From assembly GCA_963705325.1 (NCBI GenBank), contig OY970069.1:4154001-4218000 (forward strand): 64,000 nucleotides of DNA, written 5' to 3'. The position numbers and the translations under genes are program-made. Origin of the DNA: DATARH01 sp963705325 (GTDB taxonomy: Bacteria > Pseudomonadota > Alphaproteobacteria > ATCC43930 > CGMCC-115725). Shown one piece after another: positions 18,168 to 26,428 of the stretch; the stretch's first letter is position 1, and each line of letters begins with the position of its first letter. The notes beneath the pieces were generated by a model. That model did not search any database. It had not been told where the DNA came from and saw only the letters and a list, made by a program, of their open reading frames with translations.

Positions 18168-18254
18168 CGTCATTGCGAGGAGCAACGCGACGAAGCAATC
18201 TCGATGGGCCGTGCGACGATTGGAACGGGATTGCTTCGCTCCGCTCGCAATGAC
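18168..18254. repeat. REP-like palindromic intergenic element
   Basis: An imperfect long inverted repeat in the divergent gap between the PhyH gene and the gamma-glutamyltransferase gene. The left arm contains gtcattgcgag and gaagcaatc; the right arm contains gattgcttc and ctcgcaatgac. The arms can form a branched hairpin of about 85 bases. This sequence type (GTCATTGCGAG...GAAGCAATC) is a widespread dispersed repeat in proteobacterial genomes. It is the only copy I noticed in this window. Confidence 0.72.
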
Positions 18255-18283
18255 AATGAAGTGGGGACGCGACGGAGGGACAT

Positions 18284-19894
18284 GTGACCGGACAAATGCG
18301 CTCTTATCGCGCTCTCATTGCTGGAAAACGCGGCGCCGTTGCCGCCAACCATCCGCTGGCGGCGCAGGCCGGGCTGATGGCGCTGCGCGCCGGCGGCAAC
18401 GCGATCGACGCGGCGGTGGCGACAGCGCTGGCGCTCGGCGTCGTCGAGCCGATGATGTCGGGTCTCGGCGGCGATGCGTTCTATCACGTGTTCGACGCTG
18501 AGAGCGGCAAGTCGGTGGTGTTCAACGGTACCGGCCCGGCGCCGCGCACCGCGACCCCGGAGCGCTACGCCAGCGGCATTCCGCGCATCGGGCCGCTGTC
18601 GGTATCCGTGCCGGGGATGCTGGCCGGGCTGGAGGCGATGCACCACGCATACGGCAGCCTCGCCTGGGCAGAGCTCTGCGTCGAGGCCATCCGGCTGGCG
18701 CGCGAGGGTTTCGGCGCGACGCCGCATTACCGGCACTTCGCCGGCGAATACCTGGCCACGCTGCAGGTCGATCCGCGCAGCGTTGCCGTCTTCTTGCGGG
18801 ACGGCGCCCCGCCGCGGGTCGGTACGCTGATCGTCCAGCCCGACCTTGCCCGCACGCTCGAAGACATCGCCGCCAACGGGGCGGAGACCTTTTATCGCGG
18901 CGCCCTCGCCCGCCGGCTCGCCAAGGCGTTGCCCGAATGCGGCGCCCTCGTGACCGAAGCCGACCTCGCCGAATTCGAGGCCGAACTTCAGCAGCCGATC
19001 GGCATTGACTATCGCGGACTGCGGGTGCTGCAGGCGCCGCCCAACTCGACCGGCTTTGTCGTCCTCCAGGAGCTGAAGATCGCCGAGAATTTCGACCTCG
19101 CGCGTCTGGGTCTCGGCTCCGCCGACCTCGTCCATGTCATGGTCGAGGCCAAGAAGCTGGCCTTCGCCGACCGTGAACGCTGGGGCAGCGACTCTCGCAC
19201 GCTACAACCGCCGTTCGACGACATCCTGTCGGCGGAATATTGCGCCCGCCTCGCCGCGCGCATCGACATGAAGCGGGCGGCGCCGACCCGCTCGCTCGCC
19301 GACGCGGCCGGCGACACGACCTATTTCTGCACCGCCGACGGCGACGGCAACGCGGTCTCCGGCATCCAGAGCATCAACAGCGGCTTCGGCTCGGGGGTGA
19401 TGGCCGGCGACACCGGCATCCTCTTGAACAACCGGATGGCCTACTGGCACCTCGACCCCAACCACCCGAACTACCTGCGCCCCGGCCGCCGCGTGCGGCA
19501 CACGATGAACCCGCCGCTGGTGCTGAAAGACGGCGAGTTGTGGGGTGTATTCGGCACGCCCGGCGCCGACAATCAGGTGCAGATCAACTTCCAGATCGCG
19601 ACCGCGATGATCGATTTCGACCTCGACCCGCAGCAGGCCGCGGAGCTGCCGCGCTGGACCTCGATGGTGCCGGGGCAGTACGCCAATTACCCGCATGACG
19701 GCCCCGACGTGCTGACGATGGAGCGGCGCTTCGCGGAGGAGATGCGCCGCGACCTGGGGGCGCGCGGCCACCCGGTCAACACCGTCGGCGATCTCGATGG
19801 CCCGTGCAGCGTGGAGATCATCCGCCGCGAGCAGGACGGGATGCTGCTCGCCGGCTCCGACCCGCGCCGCGACGGCTGGGCGCTCGCCTGGTGA
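18284..19894 (+). CDS. ggt: Gamma-glutamyltransferase family protein
   Basis: N-terminal nucleophile hydrolase that would autocleave before the catalytic Thr and then cleave gamma-glutamyl bonds of glutathione or related compounds. It opens with AANHPLAAQAGLMALRAGGN and shows AAVATALALGVVEPMMSGLG. The nucleophile is Thr345 in GDTTYFCTADGDGNAVS, and the small subunit includes TMNPPLVLKDG and GTPGADNQVQ. GTG start at 18284 sits behind GGAGGG. There is no signal peptide, so it is probably cytoplasmic, unlike periplasmic Ggt of enterobacteria. It is the first gene of a ggt-M81 peptidase-cytochrome c run. Confidence 0.88.
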   Translation: MTGQMRSYRALIAGKRGAVAANHPLAAQAGLMALRAGGNAIDAAVATALALGVVEPMMSGLGGDAFYHVFDAESGKSVVFNGTGPAPRTATPERYASGIPRIGPLSVSVPGMLAGLEAMHHAYGSLAWAELCVEAIRLAREGFGATPHYRHFAGEYLATLQVDPRSVAVFLRDGAPPRVGTLIVQPDLARTLEDIAANGAETFYRGALARRLAKALPECGALVTEADLAEFEAELQQPIGIDYRGLRVLQAPPNSTGFVVLQELKIAENFDLARLGLGSADLVHVMVEAKKLAFADRERWGSDSRTLQPPFDDILSAEYCARLAARIDMKRAAPTRSLADAAGDTTYFCTADGDGNAVSGIQSINSGFGSGVMAGDTGILLNNRMAYWHLDPNHPNYLRPGRRVRHTMNPPLVLKDGELWGVFGTPGADNQVQINFQIATAMIDFDLDPQQAAELPRWTSMVPGQYANYPHDGPDVLTMERRFAEEMRRDLGARGHPVNTVGDLDGPCSVEIIRREQDGMLLAGSDPRRDGWALAW

Positions 19895-19902
19895 GCCAAG
19901 CG

Positions 19903-21384
19903 ATGAAGCGCGTGCTGACCGGGAGGTTCATGCACGAGACCAACACCTTCTCGGTCGTCAAAACCGACATGGCGCTGTGGCGCCGCCGCGATTTCCACAC
20001 CGAGAACGAAATCCCCGCGATCTTCCGCGGCACCCGCTCGGCGCTCGGCGCAACCTTTGAGGCGGCCGACAAATACGGCTGGACGCTCGTTCACCCCATT
20101 TCAGCCAACGCCAACCCGTCGGGGATCGTCACCGACGAGGCGTTCGAGACCATCGGTGGGATGATCCTCGGCGCGGCCGAGCGGCAAGGCCCGATCGACG
20201 GCGTGCTGCTCCATTTGCACGGCGCGATGGTCACCGACAGCCATGAGGACGGCGAGGGCGAGTTGCTGGAGCGGCTGCGCCGCGCTCTCGGCCCCGACAT
20301 CCCGATCGTCGTCACGCTCGATCTCCACGCCAACGTCACGCAAAAGATGGCTGACCACGCGAGCGCGCTGATCGCATTCCGCACCTACCCGCATATCGAC
20401 ATGTACGAGCGCGCCTGGCAGGGCGCGGATCTCTTGCAGCGCGCGATGCGGGGCGACATCCGCCCACGCACCGTGATCGCGCGGCGGCCGATGCTGCACG
20501 GGCTCGATTGGGGCCGCACGCAGCGCGGGCCAATGGCCGAGCTGATCGCCCGCGGCGAGGCGCTGGAAGAGGCCGGCGAAGCGCTCGCAGTCAGTATCTG
20601 CGCCGGCTTCGCGCTCGCCAATATCCGCGATGTCGGGCCGTCGGTGACGGTGACGATCGACGGCGACGACCCGCGCGGCCAGGCGGTCGCCGAAGAGTTC
20701 ATGGACCATGCCTGGGCCGAACGCGATTTCACCACGGTGCGGATGCTCACGGTCGTCGAGGCGGTCGCCCGCTGCCGCGAGGGCAAGCCGGGCATGAAGC
20801 CGCTGGTTGTCGCCGACTTTACCGACAACCCCGGCGGCGGCGGGTACGGCGACGCCACCGCCTTCCTCAAGGGACTGATCGAGGCCCGGATGGAGAGCGT
20901 CGCGTTTCACGCCATCTGCGATCCGGAGGCGGTGGCCGACGGCATGCGGACCGGCATCGGCCCGGCCACGCTCACCCTCGGCGGCAAGACCGATCCGCGA
21001 ATGGGCGGCGGCCCACTGACGCTCGACGGCGAGATTACCTGCATCACCAACGGCCGCTTCATCGCCTACGGGCCGATGGGCGGCGGGGTCGAGCGCAATT
21101 ACGGGCCGTCGCTGGTGTTCCGGGTCGGCGGCATCGACATCGTGCTGATCTCGAACAACGGTCAGGCGACCGATCTCGGCCAGTTCACCTCATTGGGTAT
21201 TGACCCGACGCGCTATACGACGGTGGCGGTCAAATCCATGCAGCATTTCCGCGCCGCCTTCGAGCCGATCGCCCGCGAGGTGGTGCTCGTCGACACCGGC
21301 GCGCTGTGTCAGGTGGACTACCGGCCGGATTTGTTCGACAAGGTGCGGCGGCCGATCTGGCCGCTCGACGCGCTCCCCCAGTGA
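19903..21384 (+). CDS. M81 family metallopeptidase (MlrC/microcystinase C-like)
   Basis: 493-residue protein with the MlrC N-terminal domain (MKRVLTGRFMHETNTFS, HLHGAMVTDSHEDGEGE, TLDLHANVT) and the MlrC C-terminal domain (VVADFTDNPGGGGYGDATA, AICDPEAV, GPSLVFRVGGIDIVLISN). The His/Asp residues in MHETN and LHGAM are the likely zinc ligands. Related enzymes hydrolyse linearised microcystin and other small peptides or amides; most homologues have other, unknown substrates. ATG 19903 has GGTGAG upstream; an in-frame GTG at 19891 overlapping the ggt stop is an alternative. Confidence 0.85.
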   Translation: MKRVLTGRFMHETNTFSVVKTDMALWRRRDFHTENEIPAIFRGTRSALGATFEAADKYGWTLVHPISANANPSGIVTDEAFETIGGMILGAAERQGPIDGVLLHLHGAMVTDSHEDGEGELLERLRRALGPDIPIVVTLDLHANVTQKMADHASALIAFRTYPHIDMYERAWQGADLLQRAMRGDIRPRTVIARRPMLHGLDWGRTQRGPMAELIARGEALEEAGEALAVSICAGFALANIRDVGPSVTVTIDGDDPRGQAVAEEFMDHAWAERDFTTVRMLTVVEAVARCREGKPGMKPLVVADFTDNPGGGGYGDATAFLKGLIEARMESVAFHAICDPEAVADGMRTGIGPATLTLGGKTDPRMGGGPLTLDGEITCITNGRFIAYGPMGGGVERNYGPSLVFRVGGIDIVLISNNGQATDLGQFTSLGIDPTRYTTVAVKSMQHFRAAFEPIAREVVLVDTGALCQVDYRPDLFDKVRRPIWPLDALPQ

Positions 21385-21391
21385 GAAGCCG

Positions 21392-21931
21392 ATGAGATTT
21401 CTACTCGCCGTCGCGGCCCTGCTCGGCTTTTCCACCGTCGCCCTCGCCGACGGGCTGACCGCCGACGACTACAAGTATCTCGACAAGCTGCTCGGCCTCA
21501 CGGCGCAGAGCGCCGTCCTCGCCGAGCTGACGCCGAACGAGCAGAACGCGCTGCACAGCGCGATCAACGATCTGTCGCGCTACCCGGAAAGCCGAGACCT
21601 GCAGGTGAAGCGCTATTTGGCGCTGGTCTACCCGCGCGAATGCAAACGGTGGAGGGAGGCAAACCCGAACCACCCCGCGCAGCAGAATTGCTCGCCCGCC
21701 GCCGATCCGGCGATCGAGCCCGGCAAGCAGGTCAGCGATAACGTCTGCGCGACCTGCCACCTGTTCGGCGTGACCGGCCAGTCATTCCGCGAGCTCGCCC
21801 GCGGCAAGGACTGGGACCAGCACAAGCTCGAACATGCGCTGCGCCATACCCCGGGCATGGTGCCGATCAAGTTGAAGCCGGATCAGCTCGACGCCCTCGT
21901 CGCCTACATCAATTCGTTCAAGACGCCCTAG
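21392..21931 (+). CDS. Exported c-type cytochrome
   Basis: 179-residue protein with an N-terminal signal peptide (MRFLLAVAALLGFSTVALA). A single haem-attachment motif CATCH is at residues 119-123 and the probable distal ligand is Met156 in TPGMVPIKL. The C-terminal helix DQLDALVAYINSF is typical of class I cytochromes c. The N-terminal 90 residues precede the haem domain and include other cysteines; I do not recognise them. It begins seven bases after the M81 peptidase gene, so it is probably in the same transcript. The redox partner is unknown. Confidence 0.85.
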   Translation: MRFLLAVAALLGFSTVALADGLTADDYKYLDKLLGLTAQSAVLAELTPNEQNALHSAINDLSRYPESRDLQVKRYLALVYPRECKRWREANPNHPAQQNCSPAADPAIEPGKQVSDNVCATCHLFGVTGQSFRELARGKDWDQHKLEHALRHTPGMVPIKLKPDQLDALVAYINSFKTP

Positions 21932-21934
21932 CTC

Positions 21935-21951
21935 TTCGGCTCAGTGCCGAA
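21935..21951. terminator. Possible bidirectional hairpin between convergent cytochrome c and purH
   Basis: Short inverted repeat ttcggc-tcagt-gccgaa between the convergent stop codons of the cytochrome gene (21931) and purH (21941). The stem is six base pairs and there is no T-run, so it is a weak terminator candidate. Confidence 0.3.
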
Positions 21952-23518
21952 AGTGCCGCTTGCCGGTGAACACCATCGCGATGCCGGCCTTGTCGGCGGC
22001 GGCGATCACCTCGTCGTCGCGGCGCGAGCCGCCGGGTTGAATGACCGCCGTGATACCGGCCTCGATCCCGGCTTCGAGCCCGTCGGCAAACGGAAAGAAC
22101 GCATCGGACGCCATCACCGCGCCACGCGCCGGCAACTCCGCGAGCCCGGCGGCCCGCTGCATGTCGGCGGCCTTGGCGACGGCGATCTTGGCGCTGTCCA
22201 CGCGGCTCGGCTGACCGGCGCCAATGCCGACCGTCGCGCCGTCCTTGGCGAAGACGATCGCGTTCGATTTGACGTGTTTCGCGACCGTGTCGGCGAAGAT
22301 CAGGTCGGCGATTTCGGCCGGGGTCGGCGCGCGCTTCGTGACCACCTTCAGGTCGCTCGGCGTCGCAACCGCGTTGTCGCGCCCCTGCACCAGAAAGCCG
22401 CCAGCGAGCGAGCGGAAAATCATCCCCGGTGCCGCCGGATCGGGCATCCCGCCCGTCACCAGCAGCCGCAGATTGCCCTTGCGCGCCAGTAACGCGGCGG
22501 CTGGCTCCTCAACCGCCGGCGCGATGATTACCTCGACGAAAATCTTGGCGATTTCCTCCGCGGTCGCGGCATCGAGCGGGCGGTTGACCGCGACGATGCC
22601 GCCAAAGGCGCTCACCGGGTCGCAGGCGAGCGCGCGATCCCAAGCGGCGCGCAGGCTCGCCCCCGTCGCGACCCCACAGGGATTGGCATGCTTGACGATG
22701 ACCACCGCCGGCTCGCGGAACTCGGCGGCGAGCTCGAACGCCGCGTCGGTGTCGGCGTAGTTGTTGTAGGACATCTCCTTGCCCTGCAACAATTTGGCGC
22801 CCGCCACCCCGGGCCGCGCGTCGTCGCTGCGGTAGACCGCCGCCGCCTGGTGCGGGTTCTCGCCGTAGCGCGTGACCTCGACCAGGCACCCCGAAAACGT
22901 GAGCGTTCCCGGGAAGTCGATCCCCTCCTCGCGCGCCATCCACCCCGAAATCGCCGCGTCATAGGCGGCGGTCAACGCAAAGGCCTTGGCCGCGAGCTTG
23001 CGGCGAAAGTCGAGGCTGGTCCCGCCCCTCGCCAGCTCGGCCAGCAGCTTTTCGTAATCGGCGGGATCAGTGACGGTGGCGACGAACTCGTGGTTCTTCG
23101 CCGCGGCGCGGATCAACGCCACGCCGCCGATATCGATGTTCTCGACGCACTCGTCTCGCCTGGCTCCCGACGCGACCGTCGCCGCGAACGGGTACAGGTT
23201 GCAGACCAGGAGGTCGATTTCGCCGATGCCGTGCGCGGCGAGCGCGGCGAGGTGATCCGCGCGGTCGCGCCGTGCCAAGAGCCCGCCATGGATCGCCGGG
23301 TGCAGTGTTTTCACTCTCCCGTCGAGCATCTCGGGGAAGCCGGTTGCGCTGGCGACCTCAGTGACGTCAAGGCTCGCGTCGGCGAGCGCCTTCGCCGTGC
23401 CGCCGGTCGACACCAGCGCGACGCCGCGCGCGGCGAGCGTCTGGGCGAAGGGCACAAGTCCCACCTTGTCGCTCACCGAAAGCAGGGCACGCCGGATCGG
23501 CTGGAGCGCGGATGGCAT
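21941..23518 (-). CDS. purH: Bifunctional AICAR formyltransferase / IMP cyclohydrolase
   Basis: Catalyses the last two steps of IMP synthesis. The N-terminal cyclohydrolase domain (MGS-like) shows RRALLSVSDKVGL, STGGTAKAL, GFPEMLDGRVKTLHP and HGGLLA. The C-terminal AICAR formyltransferase domain contains VKHANPCGVA (catalytic Lys-His) and ASDAFFPFADG. The C terminus RHFRH is the conserved ending. ATG 23518 is preferred over the frame's earlier opening at 23554. Length 525 is normal. Confidence 0.95.
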   Translation of the reverse strand: MPSALQPIRRALLSVSDKVGLVPFAQTLAARGVALVSTGGTAKALADASLDVTEVASATGFPEMLDGRVKTLHPAIHGGLLARRDRADHLAALAAHGIGEIDLLVCNLYPFAATVASGARRDECVENIDIGGVALIRAAAKNHEFVATVTDPADYEKLLAELARGGTSLDFRRKLAAKAFALTAAYDAAISGWMAREEGIDFPGTLTFSGCLVEVTRYGENPHQAAAVYRSDDARPGVAGAKLLQGKEMSYNNYADTDAAFELAAEFREPAVVIVKHANPCGVATGASLRAAWDRALACDPVSAFGGIVAVNRPLDAATAEEIAKIFVEVIIAPAVEEPAAALLARKGNLRLLVTGGMPDPAAPGMIFRSLAGGFLVQGRDNAVATPSDLKVVTKRAPTPAEIADLIFADTVAKHVKSNAIVFAKDGATVGIGAGQPSRVDSAKIAVAKAADMQRAAGLAELPARGAVMASDAFFPFADGLEAGIEAGITAVIQPGGSRRDDEVIAAADKAGIAMVFTGKRHFRH

Positions 23519-23550
23519 AGGCCGGGGTATAGGGCCGCGCCGCGGCGGCT

Positions 23551-24552
23551 TCAAGCGCGTCTCGCGCCGCGGCTCAACACGCCGAGCAGCAGCGCCACCG
23601 TCAATGCCGCGATCGCCAGGCCGCCGAATCCCCAGCCGTTTTCCGCCGCCCAGGCGCAGCCAATCAGCACGACGTCCGCCGCGACCACCCGCAGCACCAC
23701 GGCATCATGGCTGAGGCCGCGTTGCACCGCGCGCTGATAGAAATGCTCGCGATGCGGCCGCCAGACCCGCTCGCCGCGCGCGAGCCGGCGCAGCAATGTC
23801 AGGGTCGCGTCGGCGAGGAAATAGAGCGGCAGGATCAGCGCCGCCTTCCATCGCCCTTGCAGTGCCAAGTTGCGCAGCAGGAAACCGAGCAGAAAACCGA
23901 GCGGAATGCTGCCGACATCGCCGAGGATGATCTTGGCCGGCGCCCAATTCCAAACGAGAAATCCGAGCGCGGCGAGAACAACCACGCCCGCCGGAAATGC
24001 GATCCCGAGATCGAGCATGCGGCCGCTGCTCGCGACCAACATCAGGCCGAGCCCGATCGCCACGGCCTCGCTTCCGGCGATGCCGTCGATGCCGTCCATG
24101 AAGTTGAACAGGTTGATGAACCAGACCCAGAGCAGCGCCGTCGCGATCGCGTCGAGCGCCGGTGGCAGCCATCCCTGAAACAACGCGCCGCCGGGCAAGG
24201 CCGCCATCGTCACCGCTACCGCGACGATCTGCGCTAGAAGGCGTGGCGCCGGCGACAGCCCCCGCCGGTCGTCGATCCACGAGACGAGCGCCAGCCCGGC
24301 GGCTGCCGCCGGCACCACCAAGTATCGGGTTCCGAGGAGGTGCGCCGCCGTCAAGCCGGCCCAGCCGATCACGATCGTCCCAACCACCGCGATGCCCCCG
24401 CCGCGCGGCACCGGCACGGTATGCGACGAGCGCTCGTTCGGAACGTCAAGCATCTCGCGGCGCTGCAAAATGCCGGTCAACAACAGCGTGCCGAGACACG
24501 AAACCAGGAAAGCCACCCCAGCCAGCAGGGCCAGCAAGACCGAAGGCGCCAT
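23551..24552 (-). CDS. Polyprenyl-phosphate sugar-1-phosphate transferase (WecA/MraY superfamily)
   Basis: Multispanning membrane enzyme that transfers a sugar-1-phosphate to undecaprenyl phosphate to begin O-antigen or exopolysaccharide synthesis. Motifs: the substrate loop RSSHTVPVPRGGGIA, SWIDDRRGLSP (Asp-Asp), NLFNFMDGIDGIAG, and the cytoplasmic HREHFYQRAVQRG. About ten hydrophobic segments are seen in 333 residues. The start at ATG 24552 lies seven bases after the heparinase-like gene. The NFMDGIDG signature fits WecA/WbpL rather than MraY. Confidence 0.88.
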   Translation of the reverse strand: MAPSVLLALLAGVAFLVSCLGTLLLTGILQRREMLDVPNERSSHTVPVPRGGGIAVVGTIVIGWAGLTAAHLLGTRYLVVPAAAAGLALVSWIDDRRGLSPAPRLLAQIVAVAVTMAALPGGALFQGWLPPALDAIATALLWVWFINLFNFMDGIDGIAGSEAVAIGLGLMLVASSGRMLDLGIAFPAGVVVLAALGFLVWNWAPAKIILGDVGSIPLGFLLGFLLRNLALQGRWKAALILPLYFLADATLTLLRRLARGERVWRPHREHFYQRAVQRGLSHDAVVLRVVAADVVLIGCAWAAENGWGFGGLAIAALTVALLLGVLSRGARRA

Positions 24553-24559
24553 CGCTCGA

Positions 24560-26269
24560 CTAGACGAGTGAAGAGCTGTTCGGCGCTCTGCCCTCGCGGC
24601 GGATCGCCCAGCGTACCGTCGCGCCGCTCGGCCCGGTGACACCGCTCAGCACCACCTGCTGTGTCTTCTGCAGCTCACCCGCGCCCAGATAGATGCTCTC
24701 GGCGAGGGTCATCTCGGCGCCGACCGCCCGCAGCCGCCAGGCGATGCCGCTCGGCAGCCGCAGCAAGGCCGCGCCGCCATCGCCGACCAGGTTCACCGCG
24801 ACCGCCGGGTGAAGATGAAAGCGCACGTCGAAATTGACCCCCGCGCGGCCGGTCAGCTTGTCCTCGCCGCGCAGATCGTCGCCTTCGGCGGCGAGGTAGA
24901 GTTCGCGCGCATAGGTCACGCCAAAGCGCTGTCGGTAGCCGTCATGGCTGACCGCGATCCACTGGTGGCCGTCCGCCTCGGAGCGCTCGGAGCGCACATT
25001 GGGCGGCGCCCGGCCCAAAGTGCCGTCTTCGTTGATCTCGACCGCGTTGGTATCGCCAACCACCAGCACCGAATGCGCCGCGCTTGAGCGCGCCACCTGC
25101 CGCCAGGCACGTTGTGTTCCGCGATAGCCGCCGCAATTGACGATGAGCCGCTCGCGCCCGTGGCTCATTTCCAGCGACAGCGGTCCGGCATGCGCGTGCT
25201 CGTCATACCCGTGCGCCGGCGGCCTTCCCGCGTCGACCAGCACCAGGCTGTGCCCGGCTTGCATCCGCTCGAAGCCCGAATGCGGCGCGTGGGTTGGGGC
25301 GCGGCCCTTGGTTTCGGAGCGGGTGAGAACGAGATCGACGAGAATGCCGTCCTCCTCGACCGAGTTGTTGAACAGCGCCAGCTTGCGGTCGCCGTGGCGG
25401 AAGAAGCGAAGCATCGGCGCCATGCGCTCGATCGCGTCCTGCAGCGGGCCGGGACTCTCGATATGCGCCGCGCGTAACGACGCGCGTATATCGATGATGT
25501 CGCGCAACACCTCGAGCTGCAGCGACGGGTTGCGCGAGCGATGCCCCCCATCCGGCATCACCTGCTCGGGCAGCTCTCGCTCGACAACTTGCAGCGCTCG
25601 GAGCACTCGCTTCTCGCCGTAACCGAACGCAGCGAGCCCGCTGACCAGGCCCTTCAGGGCGCGCAACCGAGCCGGACCGGTCAGCTCCCAGGCGGCGGCA
25701 CGGCTGAGGTGGCGCAATTGCGCGGCGAGGCTTGCCAGCATTGCGCGGCGCAGCAGCCGGTCGGCCTCGCGGCTGGCGATTTCGTCGAAATGCACGATCC
25801 AGGTGAAGATGCGTGTCGCCAAGACGTCGGTGCGCCAGGCGATGGGGTGCCACCCGGTATTGTCGGTGAGCCAGCTTTGTACCAGCGCCCGCGCTGCATC
25901 CCTTGCTCCGCCGCCGACGCTCAGCAGGTCGGCGATCCAGGAAAAGCCGTGCCAGGCGGCAAGCCAGTTCTGTCCCGCCTCGGGTGGAAACCATACCGGC
26001 ATCGGATTGTGCACGACCTGCCCGGCCAGCAAGATCTCGCCGGACAGAATGGCGTGCCCCCGCTTGGCGTCGCCCGGCCAACGCTCGGCGATGCGCAGCC
26101 GCAAATCCGCGGGGACCCGGCCGATCAGCGTGTGGCGATAGAGCGGGCCGGCGGCCAGGGCGCGCAGCGTGTCGCGCCGCAGGCGCGTCAGGAGGTTGGG
26201 CGCTTCGGTGCCGCCCGAAGCCGTCGACGGCGTCGGTGTCGGCGCGCCGCCGCGTTGCAGCGTCCTCAC
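24560..26269 (-). CDS. Heparinase II/III family protein
   Basis: About 569 residues. An N-terminal alpha-alpha barrel (LLTRLRRDTLRALAAGPLY, WLAAWHGFSWIADLL, GYGEKRVLRALQVVERELPE, DGGHRSRNPSLQLEVLRDI) is followed by a beta-sandwich lyase-like domain (DEHAHAGPLSLEMSHGRERL, NCGGYRG). GTG at 26269 is chosen because the frame's upstream part to 26398 looks non-coding. Bacterial members cleave uronic-acid polysaccharides or are of unknown activity. This form is often found beside purH and rsmB in alphaproteobacteria. Co-location with a sugar-phosphate transferase suggests an envelope polysaccharide role (inference). Confidence 0.82.
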   Translation of the reverse strand: MRTLQRGGAPTPTPSTASGGTEAPNLLTRLRRDTLRALAAGPLYRHTLIGRVPADLRLRIAERWPGDAKRGHAILSGEILLAGQVVHNPMPVWFPPEAGQNWLAAWHGFSWIADLLSVGGGARDAARALVQSWLTDNTGWHPIAWRTDVLATRIFTWIVHFDEIASREADRLLRRAMLASLAAQLRHLSRAAAWELTGPARLRALKGLVSGLAAFGYGEKRVLRALQVVERELPEQVMPDGGHRSRNPSLQLEVLRDIIDIRASLRAAHIESPGPLQDAIERMAPMLRFFRHGDRKLALFNNSVEEDGILVDLVLTRSETKGRAPTHAPHSGFERMQAGHSLVLVDAGRPPAHGYDEHAHAGPLSLEMSHGRERLIVNCGGYRGTQRAWRQVARSSAAHSVLVVGDTNAVEINEDGTLGRAPPNVRSERSEADGHQWIAVSHDGYRQRFGVTYARELYLAAEGDDLRGEDKLTGRAGVNFDVRFHLHPAVAVNLVGDGGAALLRLPSGIAWRLRAVGAEMTLAESIYLGAGELQKTQQVVLSGVTGPSGATVRWAIRREGRAPNSSSLV

Positions 26270-26428
26270 GCGCGCACCGGCGCCGGGCCGTTCGGCAGCC
26301 CGACTTTGGTGAAACGGCCGCCTTCGGCTTGCCCCCCGGAAAACCGCATCCCGCTTCGTAACAAGGAAAAGGTGAAGCCGCAAGCAGCGGCCCGGCAATA
26401 CCTCGCAAACGATCCCGGTTTGCCCTCG

